A stretch of 22,315 nt of DNA, from contig CAJTXH010000038.1 of assembly GCA_910580005.1 (NCBI GenBank), forward strand, positions 1 to 22,315, written 5' to 3'. How positions within the stretch are numbered: the stretch's first letter is position 1; each line of letters starts with the position of its first letter. The notes below the pieces were generated by a model. It did not search any database. It was not told the DNA's origin and was given only the letters and a program-made list of their open reading frames with translations. Made by a program: the position numbers and the translations under genes. Shown here piece after piece: positions 7,842 to 15,782 of this stretch. The DNA is from an uncultured Lachnospiraceae bacterium (GTDB lineage Bacteria > Bacillota > Clostridia > Lachnospirales > Lachnospiraceae).

Positions 7842-8750
7842 ATGGAAATCCTTAAAGGAATGGATTTTGAAATAAAGAACAGTGCTGTGTCACTTGGAAA
7901 GTTTGATGGAATACATCTTGGGCACAGGCTTTTATTAAATGAGGTACTGGGACATAAAGAATTAATTCCAACAGTTTTTACTTTTGGCATAGAGGATGGA
8001 AGTAAAGCTGTGCCTGCTGGAAAGCTGGTTTATTCATGGGAAGAGAAGAAGATTATTCTTGAAGATATAGGTATAAAAAGGACTGTTTTATTCCCATTTA
8101 ATAAAGAAACAAAAAATATGGAACCAGAAGATTTTATAGAAAAGTTCCTTATAGAAAAAATGGACGCAAGGTTTATATGTGTTGGCACAGATTTTTGTTT
8201 TGGCAAAGACAGGCGTGGCAATGCAGGCATGCTTAAAGCATATGCATCCAGATATGGATATACAGTAAAAATTTTTAACAAAATAAAATCAGAAGATGGA
8301 ATAATCAGCAGTACGCTTATACGGAAAAAAATTGAGGATGGGGATATAAAAGGGGCTAACTCACTTCTTGGCAGGACTTATTTTATAGAAGGCACAGTAG
8401 TACATGGAAATGCACTGGGGCGCAGACTTGATATGCCTACAGCAAATATTTACCCATGGGAGGGTAAAGTGCTGCTGCCGCCAGGTGTGTATGCTTCTAC
8501 ACTTGTGCTTGATGGAAAACGTTATCCTTCGGTAACTAATATTGGCAGAAAACCCACTGTCGGCTCTGACAGGACAGTTGTGGAAACATGTATACTGGAT
8601 TTTGAAAAAGATATATATGGATGCCATATACTTGTTGAATTTCATGAATTTTTGCGCCCTGAAAAGAAGTTTCCTGATATAATGCAGCTTAAAACGCAGA
8701 TGGAACGGGATAAAAGAAAGGCAGCGGAAATTTTAAGAAGTTATTCATAA
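7842..8750 (+). CDS. ribF: Bifunctional riboflavin kinase / FAD synthetase
   Basis: A 302-residue RibF, converting riboflavin to FMN and then FAD. The N-terminal FAD synthetase domain shows GKFDGIHLGH (19-28), GTDFCFGKDRRG (115-126) and ISSTLIR (155-161). The C-terminal riboflavin kinase domain has GTVVHGNALGRRLDMPTANI (184-203) and PPGVYAS. It is the last gene of the translation operon here; in many Firmicutes rpsO and pnp follow, but in this window the Wadjet operon begins instead. The final C-terminal residues lie a few bases from the jet promoter. Confidence 0.97.
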   Translation: MEILKGMDFEIKNSAVSLGKFDGIHLGHRLLLNEVLGHKELIPTVFTFGIEDGSKAVPAGKLVYSWEEKKIILEDIGIKRTVLFPFNKETKNMEPEDFIEKFLIEKMDARFICVGTDFCFGKDRRGNAGMLKAYASRYGYTVKIFNKIKSEDGIISSTLIRKKIEDGDIKGANSLLGRTYFIEGTVVHGNALGRRLDMPTANIYPWEGKVLLPPGVYASTLVLDGKRYPSVTNIGRKPTVGSDRTVVETCILDFEKDIYGCHILVEFHEFLRPEKKFPDIMQLKTQMERDKRKAAEILRSYS

Positions 8751-8751
8751 C

Positions 8752-8779
8752 TTGACATAGCCCTGTTTTCTAATATAAT
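8752..8779 (+). promoter_or_regulatory. Near-consensus sigma-A promoter of the jet operon
   Basis: A perfect -35 TTGACA (8752-8757) and a perfect -10 TATAAT (8774-8779) are separated by 16 bases. They begin right after the ribF stop and would start transcription near 8786, about 45 bases before jetA. This is the best housekeeping promoter match in the window. Confidence 0.85.
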
Positions 8780-8788
8780 GAAAACAGG
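8762..8788. promoter_or_regulatory. Perfect inverted repeat around the -10 box, candidate operator
   Basis: CCTGTTTTC (8762-8770) and GAAAACAGG (8780-8788) are perfect complements flanking the 9 bases that contain the -10 hexamer. A protein bound here would block RNA polymerase, so it is a candidate operator for control of the defence operon. The alternative is a weak terminator for ribF read-through, but no T-tract follows and the 9-base spacer would be a large loop. Confidence 0.55.
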
Positions 8789-8830
8789 TATATGTTAATA
8801 GTAACAAGATATTACACAGGAGGATGTACC

Positions 8831-10303
8831 ATGGTGGTGACTGGAAAACTATTAAAGCCGTTAAAGGAGGCAAGGTATCTTAATGTAGAAAATACAGACA
8901 GATACAGGCCTGTTTTACGGCTTTTTTATATGAATTATGAAAAACTTAAATACTGGATGTACCTGGAAGAAGTCTATGAAGAGCTGAAAGAGGATGCTTA
9001 TTTTGCAAATTATACTATAGAACAATGCCAGCAGGATTTAGCAACTCTTGTTTCATGGGGCAATCTTGACACAATGCAGGATACAAGAAAAGTAACAACA
9101 TTGGAAGAATTTAAAAATAAAAAATTCAGGTACCAGCTTTCAGCATATGCTATAGAAATCGAAAGAATGGTTATCCATCTTGAAAATCTTTTTATAGAAG
9201 GCGCTTCACTGGAACCAAGCCTTTTAGAGCGTATAAGGCATAATGCCAGCCGTCTTGGAAGTATTGCAGAAGAACCAGAAGAAAAGGTTTACAGCTTGTG
9301 GAATGATTTAAATAATGATTTTATAAGGCTTAATAAAAATTACCATGATTACATGAGGACACTGGACAGTGTAAAAGCAGAAGAAATAATGAAAACAAGG
9401 GAATTTCTTGTATTTAAAGACAGTTTAATTGAATATTTAAGGAATTTTGTAAAAAGCCTGCAGCAGAATGTAGATATAATAGGGCATTATATAAGAAAAG
9501 CTTCAGAAGAAAATATTACAAAGATAATAGAGAAAGTCCTGGCATATGAAATGTCAGTTCCAAGGATGGACGGAGAAGCAGATAAAGAACTTATAAAAGA
9601 AAATCTTAAAGGGCGCTGGCAAAGCATTGAAGAATGGTTCACCAGCAAAAATGGAAAAGAGGCAGAAGCAGGCAGGGTCTTTGATGTTACAAATGATGTT
9701 ATACGTAAAATTACCCGTTATGCAACAAGAATAAGTGAAATGATAAATGCAGGTGCAAACCGCAGGGAGGACTATTATAAAATTGCCCAGATGTTTAATA
9801 ACTGCAGTAGTATTAATGAGGCACACAGGCTTTCTTCTAATGTTTTTGGTATTGAAAGCTGCCTGCATTTAAAAGGAGAAATTGAAAGAGAAACAGAAAG
9901 TATTAACAGTGGTGTATATGAGGAAAGACCACATATAGTAGAAATTATGCCAAGAACCAGGACTTACAGGGATAAAGCCAAAAGGACAGGTATTATTGAC
10001 AGGACAAAGGAAAAAGAAGCAGCAAAACATGCTGCTATTGAGAAGATTGAAAGGGAACGCAAACTTTTAGACAGTTATATAAAAGATAACAGGCTGGATT
10101 TTGCAGAACTTCCAATTCTTGAGCCATCTGTAAGGGATACTTTCTTAACATGGCTTTCCAAAGCACTTGAGAGAAAAGACAGAAGTGCAAGGACTGAAGA
10201 TGGAAGAAATTATTATATTGAAGAACGGGAAGGACAGACTTGCACCGTAGAGTGTACCGATGGAAAATTCACAATGCCTGCATATAAAATATGTTTTAAG
10301 TAA
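8831..10303 (+). CDS. jetA: Wadjet JetA (DUF2397/TIGR02677-type), kleisin-like subunit
   Basis: A 490-residue protein recognised as the DUF2397 (TIGR02677) family from its N-terminal pattern: RYRPVLRLFYMNYEKLKYWM (24-43), the winged-helix segment ending in LVSWGNL (73-79), TLEEFKNKKFRYQLSAYAIE (90-109), then long helical stretches. In Wadjet complexes JetA is the kleisin-like subunit bridging the SMC-type JetC dimer and the KITE-like JetB. A basic, heptad-like helix near 390-415 is compatible with this. The ATG at 8831 is chosen because AGGAGG (8818-8823) sits 7 bases upstream; an earlier in-frame ATG at 8792 has no ribosome binding site. First gene of a four-gene operon. The kleisin role is family knowledge, not visible directly. 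Confidence 0.88.
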   Translation: MVVTGKLLKPLKEARYLNVENTDRYRPVLRLFYMNYEKLKYWMYLEEVYEELKEDAYFANYTIEQCQQDLATLVSWGNLDTMQDTRKVTTLEEFKNKKFRYQLSAYAIEIERMVIHLENLFIEGASLEPSLLERIRHNASRLGSIAEEPEEKVYSLWNDLNNDFIRLNKNYHDYMRTLDSVKAEEIMKTREFLVFKDSLIEYLRNFVKSLQQNVDIIGHYIRKASEENITKIIEKVLAYEMSVPRMDGEADKELIKENLKGRWQSIEEWFTSKNGKEAEAGRVFDVTNDVIRKITRYATRISEMINAGANRREDYYKIAQMFNNCSSINEAHRLSSNVFGIESCLHLKGEIERETESINSGVYEERPHIVEIMPRTRTYRDKAKRTGIIDRTKEKEAAKHAAIEKIERERKLLDSYIKDNRLDFAELPILEPSVRDTFLTWLSKALERKDRSARTEDGRNYYIEEREGQTCTVECTDGKFTMPAYKICFK

Positions 10304-10328
10304 TTATTATCACAAAAGGACGGAATTA

Positions 10329-11447
10329 ATGAACGCATTAGAAATATTGTTAAGTAAACGCTGGATTATAAAAAACAGGGAAAAAGAATTGTACTACCAG
10401 GTAAAAGACCAGTTAGGGGAATATAGGAATTTTTTAAATGAAAAACTTGGATACCATATTATTATAACACCAAACCTTATTAAACTTGAAAAGGTGCCAG
10501 CACAGCCAGAAAACTGGATGGGTATACCAGACTTTAAAGAAAAGACGGAATATATATTTCTGTGTCTTATACTTATGTTTCTTGAAGATAAAGAAGCAGA
10601 AGAACAGTTTGTGCTTTCGGATTTAACAGAATATGTACAAAGCCAGTGGAAAGAAGAAGAAATTGACTGGACAATTTACCATAACCGCAGATGTTTTGTA
10701 AAGGTATTAAAATTTTGTGTAAAATGTGGAATGTTAAAAATAGATGATGGCAGCGAAGATAATTTTTCAAAGGATAATGAAGCAGAAGTGCTCTATGAAA
10801 ATACAGGAATATCCAGATATTTTATGCGTAACTTTGCAATGGATATTTCAGGATTTACAAGTCCGGCAGATTTTGGGAATGAAGAATGGATCGGGATGGA
10901 TGAAGACAGGGGTATTATACGCAGGCAGAGGGTTTACCGTAAGCTGCTTATGAGTATGGGCATTTATAAGACAGAAGATACAGAAGAAGATTTTCTTTAT
11001 GTAAAGAATTATAGGAATATAATACAGGGGGAACTGCAGGGACTGGCAGATTGTAACCTGCATGTACATAAAAACAGTGCATTTCTTATTTTAGGTGAAG
11101 ACTGCCGTATGGGAAGATGTTTTCCAGAAGAAAATACATTATCAGATATTACACTGCTATGTGGCGGCATTATACGTGAAATGCTTGATAATGGGAAAAT
11201 AACATGTCCTGTGGATGAGAGGATAGTCCTGCCTTTACAGGAGTTTATAAGGATTCTGGAGAATTGCAAAGAAAAATACCAGGAAGGTTTTCCTAAAAAA
11301 TACAGGGAAATGACAATGAATGAATTTGTAACAGCAGTAAAACAGTATATGGAGGAGATGGAACTGGCAGGCACAAAGGGTACAGATATATATATTGAAC
11401 CAGCACTTGGCAAGCTGGAAGGTGTCTATCCAAATAATTTTAAGTAA
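10329..11447 (+). CDS. jetB: Wadjet JetB (DUF2398/TIGR02678-type), KITE-like subunit, C-terminus altered by insertion
   Basis: A 372-residue protein resembling the DUF2398 (TIGR02678) family: a helical N-terminus, KLGYHIIITPNLIKLEKVP, EYIFLCLILMFLEDKEAEEQ and a winged-helix-like segment near 120-140. By family it is the KITE-like subunit of the Wadjet SMC complex. The ATG at 10329 follows AAAGGA (10315-10320) by 8 bases and leaves a 25-base gap after jetA. The present stop codon TAA (11445-11447) lies inside the left terminal repeat of a 175-bp insertion. Deleting that insertion together with one AATTTTAA copy restores a frame continuing Val-Lys-Lys-Gly-Ala-Lys-Asn-Glu to a stop at 11652-11654 overlapping the jetC start. 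JetB has thus probably lost 8 terminal residues; whether it still works is unknown. Confidence 0.85.
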   Translation: MNALEILLSKRWIIKNREKELYYQVKDQLGEYRNFLNEKLGYHIIITPNLIKLEKVPAQPENWMGIPDFKEKTEYIFLCLILMFLEDKEAEEQFVLSDLTEYVQSQWKEEEIDWTIYHNRRCFVKVLKFCVKCGMLKIDDGSEDNFSKDNEAEVLYENTGISRYFMRNFAMDISGFTSPADFGNEEWIGMDEDRGIIRRQRVYRKLLMSMGIYKTEDTEEDFLYVKNYRNIIQGELQGLADCNLHVHKNSAFLILGEDCRMGRCFPEENTLSDITLLCGGIIREMLDNGKITCPVDERIVLPLQEFIRILENCKEKYQEGFPKKYREMTMNEFVTAVKQYMEEMELAGTKGTDIYIEPALGKLEGVYPNNFK

Positions 11448-11457
11448 CAGTTCAGCC

Positions 11458-11514
11458 ATCGTCAATATTATGTGGACATCATGCTTGCATGAATGGACAC
11501 ATAATATTGACGAT
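11458..11514. repeat. 57-bp palindromic arm inside the insertion
   Basis: The outer 17 bases on each side are perfectly complementary (11458-11474, 11498-11514), with a further TCATG/CATGA hairpin (11479-11483, 11488-11492) in the centre. If 11458-11519 is skipped, the left terminal repeat continues as TACGCCCAT and becomes a perfect 23-bp complement of the right end (11596-11618). The arm may therefore be a secondary insertion in the left end, or the normal stem of a three-way junction. Confidence 0.7.
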
Positions 11515-11528
11515 AGGCTTACGCCCAT

Positions 11529-11595
11529 AAAGCCTCAGACAGAAGCTGCTTTAGCAGCGGATAGCCTGCAAGACAGGCGGTCTGTGGCTTGAATA
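11529..11595. repeat. Branched hairpin core of the insertion
   Basis: The stem AAGCC-T-CAGAC (11530-11540) pairs with GTCTG-T-GGCTT (11580-11590), with one T/T mismatch. It encloses two hairpins: GCTGC-TTTA-GCAGC (11545-11558) and GCCTG-CAAGA-CAGGC (11564-11578). The regularity suggests selection for folding or simply the inherited structure of the mobile element. Confidence 0.6.
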
Positions 11596-11646
11596 ATGGG
11601 CGTAGGCTGAACTGTTACAATTTTAAAGTCAAGAAAGGGGCAAAGA

Positions 11647-14600
11647 ATGAATAACAGCAGCTGGATTATTAATAAAGCGGGGTTAATTGATTTCTGGTAT
11701 TATGACCAGCAGGAATTTTCATTTCTGGATGGCAGGATGCTCCTGCGGGGTTCTAATGGTTCTGGAAAATCTGTTACAATGCAAAGTTTTATACCACTTT
11801 TATTAGATGGAAATATGCGTCCAGAGCGTCTTGACCCGTTTGGCTCAAGGGCAAGGAAAATGGAAAACTACCTGCTTGAAGAAGATGGCAGCAGGGAAGA
11901 ACGTACAGGGTATCTTTATATGGAATTTAAACGCCAGGAATCAGATACATATATAACAGTTGGTATTGGAATGCGTGCCAGAAAGAATAAAAAGCTTGAA
12001 ACCTGGTATTTCTGTATTACAGATGGCAGAAGAATTGGAATAGATTTCTGGCTGTATAAGGATGTGCATAATAAAATTGCATATTCTAAAACAGAGTTAA
12101 GAAACCGTATTGGTGATGGCGGCAAGGTAATGGATACACAAAGTGAATATGCCAGCTGTGTTAATTCATTAATATTTGGATTTGAAACAATAGAAGAATA
12201 CAAGGAAATGCTTGATTTGCTAATACAATTGCGTACACCAAAACTTTCCAAAGATTTTAAACCTTCTGTAATTAATGATATATTAAGCAAGTCTTTACAG
12301 ACACTATCGGAAGATGACCTGCGCCCTATGTCGGAAGCTATTGAAAATATGGATACCATTAAAACTAATCTTGATAATCTTTCTGAAAGCATGAAAGCAG
12401 CAAAACAGATTGAAAAGGTATATGACCAGTATAACAAAGCAGTCCTTTTTACCAGGGCAGAGTCATATCTTAAAACTGTAAAAGAATTTGATGCACAGCA
12501 AAAAGAATCAGAAGCTATTGAAGGGATTATTATAAAAAATAAAGAAGAACTAGAAAAAGAAAAGAAACTGTATAATGATTTGAAACAGGAATATGATGTT
12601 TTGGAAAAAGAAAGGGATTCTTTAAGCAATAATGATGCTACAAGGTTAAAAGCAGAAGAAAATAAACTTGGATTACAAGCAGAAGAATTAAAAAAGGAAA
12701 TAGAAAATTATGAGAAACGTTCTGATAAAAAAAGAGAAGAATGTATTGAAAAAGAGAACCGTATTAAAACACAGGATAATACAAATAGTACGGCATGGCA
12801 GGATTTAGAAAATACACTTGTACAAATGGAAGAGGCAATAGAAGATATCCCATTTGATGAAGCAAATTTCTTTATAGAAGAAATAAAATCAAAAAAAGAA
12901 AGCAGATGTGATTTTAATTACCATGCCAGGATGTTAAACCAATATACACAGAATGTAGAGGAAGGGACAAATATATTAAGACAGGCGGAAGAAGTTAAAA
13001 GACGCTGTGATGAAGCACTTAAAGAGCTGGACTTTAAACATGAAGAAAGAGATAAGGCAGAACGTGAATGGTACCAGTATGACAGGCAGCTTATAGAACA
13101 GAAAAGTGAAATAACAGAGGCTGTATATGTATGGGAACGCGGCAATACAGAATTTCATATTGAGCCTTCCAGTTTACAGGAAATTGCAGGGTTTATTGAT
13201 AATTACCAGTATGGCATGGATTATTCTAAGGTAAATGAAATATTGCGCCGCCAGAAAAATAAATTGTATGATATACTTTATGTATCTGAAAGGAAGCTTG
13301 TACAGGAAAAAGAGCCATTAACCATATTGCTCACAGAAACAGAAAAAGAACTGGAAACATGGGAAGAAAGCAGGGAGCCTGAACCAGAAAGGAGCCAGGA
13401 AGTAGTTAATAACAGGCAGAAACTTGATGAAATGGGTATAAAATATATACCATTTTATAAGGCGGTAGATTTTAAGGAAAATTTAGGCAATAAAGAAGCG
13501 GACAGGCTTGAAGCGGCACTGTTCCATATGGGTATACTGGATGCTTTAATTGTAGATGCAGATGACCGGGATAAGATATTTGGCATAGAAGGAAATATCT
13601 GTGATAAATACCTTTTTAGTGATATAGAGAATATCAGGCATGGTATTACAGAAGTTATAAAGGTATATAATGCAGAAAATGATATTATCCTTTGCCAGCA
13701 GATATCAAATATACTTTCAGGAATTGGATATTGCAGCAGAGATATGCAGCTCCAGGCATGGGCAGGGCCTGAAGGGAGTTACCGTATAGGTGTATTGGAG
13801 GGAACTACAAGTACAGGGTATAAAGCTAAATATATAGGTGCAGCAGCAAAAGAGCGCTACCGTTCAGAAAAAATAGAAGAGCTTAAAAAACAAATTGCTG
13901 TATTAGAGAAACAGATAAGCCGGATTGAATGTGATATTCTCAAAAATAAAGATAAACAGAAGACTTTACAAGAGGAAATGGACAAATTCCCTGATGAGGA
14001 AGACCTTAAAATTGCAGCAAAAGACTTGTGGGACAGCAGGAACCGTCTTGATACTGCGAAGGAAATAGCAGAACAATACAGGGAAAAACTGTTAAAAGAA
14101 CAAGGGAAATTAAAAGAAATACAGCTTAAAGTACAAGAAACTTGCGCTGGAGCACATATGGCCAGCCGGCTTGATATTTTTGAAAATGCATTAAAAGGAC
14201 TTAAAAAATACCATAACCTTTTAAGTGAAGCAGGAATAATATATAACAAGTACTGGTCAGGCATGGGGATGCTTAAAACGCTTGAAGACAGTCTTGAAGG
14301 TCTTGAAGAGGACAGGGATGAAATACTTTATACATTGAACCAGTATAACCAGCGTAAAGCACGTATATCTGGCGAGCTGGAATCAGTACGGCAGCAGCTT
14401 GGCCTTACAAACTATAATGAAATCAGGGAACGTCTTGATATATGTGTAAAGCGTCTTAGTGAAATACCTGGTGAGCGTGACAAGGCAGCATCTAATATAG
14501 GCTTTCTTGAAAATTCTATTGAAAATGATAAAGAGAAGCTTAAGATAAAAAAAGAACAGCTTTGCAATATAGAACAGCTTAAAAATATTACAAGGCAGAT

Positions 14601-15765
14601 ATTCCAGGCAGAATACAATCTTGGGTATGTAATGCCAGAAGACTCTGGTGAAAGGATTAATAATCCAGAAGATGCAGAAAACAAGGCAAAGGATATCTGT
14701 AATTTATATGGCAGGCAGGATATAAGCAAGATACAGCTGGATTCACTGCTTGGAAGCCTTCAGACAGTTTTCCATGAGAAAAAAGGACTGCTGGCAGAGT
14801 ACCAGCTTTCTATATACAACCTTTTTGATGAACAGAGAAAAGCTTTTGGAGAAAATGGACTTATAGAGAAATATAATATACCAGCATTCAGGCCTGATAT
14901 TAAGACAAAATACAGGGGAATCCCGGTTTCATTTAAAGAATTAATAATAAAATTAAATATTGATATGGAAGATTTAGAGAAAGTATTAAGTGCAAAAGAC
15001 AGAGAGCTTTTTGAAGATATACTTTCCAATACAATTAGTAAAAAAATCAGGGCAAAAATATATGAAAGTAAACGCTGGGTAGAAAAGATGAACAGCCTTA
15101 TGGAATCTATGCAGACTTCCAGCGGGCTTAAATTAAGTCTTAAATGGATTAGCAAGAAGACAGAAAAAGAGGGGCAGCTTGATACAAAGGAACTTGTAAA
15201 CCTGCTGCAGAGCGATACAGAAATATTACGCCAGGAAGATATTGATAAAATGGCGTCACATTTCCGTTCTAAAATTACAGATGCCAGGAAAATGGCAAGT
15301 GATACAAATACAGTAATGTCTTTCCATATGATTATGAAAGATATCCTTGATTACCGCCAGTGGTTTGAATTCCAGCTGTATTCACAGAAGACAGGAGAGA
15401 AGAAAAAGGAACTTACTGACAGGGTTTTCTTTACATTTAGCGGAGGGGAAAAGGCAATGTCAATGTATGTGCCGCTTTTTTCTGCTGTTGTTGCTAAATA
15501 TGCAGGGGCAAATAAGGATGCACCATTGCTGGTTTCACTTGATGAGGCGTTTGCGGGTGTTGATGAAATGAATATAAAGGATATGTTCAGGCTTATGGTA
15601 AGTTTAAACCTTAATTTTATGATAAATTCCCAAGTGCTGTGGGGTGATTATGAAACAGTGCCAAGTCTTGCAATATACCAGCTTGTACGTCCGGAAAATG
15701 CTAAATTTGTTACAGTTGTGCCATATTTGTGGAATGGAAAAACAAGGTCACTGGCTAGTGATTAA
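11647..15765 (+). CDS. jetC: Wadjet JetC (TIGR02680-type), SMC-like ATPase
   Basis: A 1372-residue SMC/MukB-like ATPase, the motor of the Wadjet complex. The Walker A is GSNGSGKS (35-42) in the family context AGLIDFWYYDQQEFSFLDGR. Long Lys/Glu-rich coiled coils follow (roughly 230-570), then a globular hinge (about 595-740, with PFYKAVDF and RLEAALFHMGILDAL), then a return coiled coil. The head's second half has the ABC signature SGGEK (1265-1269), the Walker B with catalytic pair D1299-E1300 (SLDEAFAGVDE), and a C-terminus LAIYQLVR...LWNG, all as in TIGR02680 proteins. AAAGGGG (11634-11640) lies 6 bases before the ATG and escaped the upstream insertion. The gene is intact. Confidence 0.93.
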   Translation: MNNSSWIINKAGLIDFWYYDQQEFSFLDGRMLLRGSNGSGKSVTMQSFIPLLLDGNMRPERLDPFGSRARKMENYLLEEDGSREERTGYLYMEFKRQESDTYITVGIGMRARKNKKLETWYFCITDGRRIGIDFWLYKDVHNKIAYSKTELRNRIGDGGKVMDTQSEYASCVNSLIFGFETIEEYKEMLDLLIQLRTPKLSKDFKPSVINDILSKSLQTLSEDDLRPMSEAIENMDTIKTNLDNLSESMKAAKQIEKVYDQYNKAVLFTRAESYLKTVKEFDAQQKESEAIEGIIIKNKEELEKEKKLYNDLKQEYDVLEKERDSLSNNDATRLKAEENKLGLQAEELKKEIENYEKRSDKKREECIEKENRIKTQDNTNSTAWQDLENTLVQMEEAIEDIPFDEANFFIEEIKSKKESRCDFNYHARMLNQYTQNVEEGTNILRQAEEVKRRCDEALKELDFKHEERDKAEREWYQYDRQLIEQKSEITEAVYVWERGNTEFHIEPSSLQEIAGFIDNYQYGMDYSKVNEILRRQKNKLYDILYVSERKLVQEKEPLTILLTETEKELETWEESREPEPERSQEVVNNRQKLDEMGIKYIPFYKAVDFKENLGNKEADRLEAALFHMGILDALIVDADDRDKIFGIEGNICDKYLFSDIENIRHGITEVIKVYNAENDIILCQQISNILSGIGYCSRDMQLQAWAGPEGSYRIGVLEGTTSTGYKAKYIGAAAKERYRSEKIEELKKQIAVLEKQISRIECDILKNKDKQKTLQEEMDKFPDEEDLKIAAKDLWDSRNRLDTAKEIAEQYREKLLKEQGKLKEIQLKVQETCAGAHMASRLDIFENALKGLKKYHNLLSEAGIIYNKYWSGMGMLKTLEDSLEGLEEDRDEILYTLNQYNQRKARISGELESVRQQLGLTNYNEIRERLDICVKRLSEIPGERDKAASNIGFLENSIENDKEKLKIKKEQLCNIEQLKNITRQIFQAEYNLGYVMPEDSGERINNPEDAENKAKDICNLYGRQDISKIQLDSLLGSLQTVFHEKKGLLAEYQLSIYNLFDEQRKAFGENGLIEKYNIPAFRPDIKTKYRGIPVSFKELIIKLNIDMEDLEKVLSAKDRELFEDILSNTISKKIRAKIYESKRWVEKMNSLMESMQTSSGLKLSLKWISKKTEKEGQLDTKELVNLLQSDTEILRQEDIDKMASHFRSKITDARKMASDTNTVMSFHMIMKDILDYRQWFEFQLYSQKTGEKKKELTDRVFFTFSGGEKAMSMYVPLFSAVVAKYAGANKDAPLLVSLDEAFAGVDEMNIKDMFRLMVSLNLNFMINSQVLWGDYETVPSLAIYQLVRPENAKFVTVVPYLWNGKTRSLASD

Positions 15766-15782
15766 ACAGACAGGGTATAAAA

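Larger units (their letters stand above)
11436..11626. mobile_element. MITE-like insertion with 8-bp target duplication
   Basis: The core is 11444-11618 (175 bp). Its ends are perfect 14-bp inverted repeats, GTAACAGTTCAGCC (11444-11457) and GGCTGAACTGTTAC (11605-11618). Directly outside, the identical octamer AATTTTAA occurs at 11436-11443 and 11619-11626, as expected for a target-site duplication. There is no room for a transposase, so it would be mobilised in trans. The interior is almost entirely palindromic: arm 1 is a perfect 17-bp stem (11458-11474 with 11498-11514), and arm 2 begins with a perfect 9-bp stem (11520-11528 with 11596-11604) and then branches. Several transposase families make 8-bp duplications, so none is assigned. 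A structured RNA is an alternative or additional role. Confidence 0.85.

Noticed and set aside
8762..8788. Inverted repeat as the terminator of the ribF operon
   Set aside because: No T-rich tail follows and the promoter -10 box lies in the loop; an operator reading fits better, though neither is proven.
8792..8830. Upstream in-frame ATG extending jetA by 13 residues
   Set aside because: No ribosome binding site, too close to the predicted transcription start, and the start at 8831 has AGGAGG at ideal spacing.
10260..10328. Upstream ATG extending jetB into jetA by 23 residues
   Set aside because: No ribosome binding site; the ATG at 10329 has AAAGGA at 8 bases and begins a typical family N-terminus.
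11395..11592. Small 65-codon frame crossing the jetB end and the insertion
   Set aside because: It reads through palindromic sequence, lacks a ribosome binding site and has no recognisable features; treated as chance.
11444..11618. The palindromic element as a simple intrinsic terminator between jetB and jetC
   Set aside because: No T-tract follows the outer stem, the structure is multi-branched, and the 8-bp flanking duplication favours an insertion. Partial effects on read-through remain possible.
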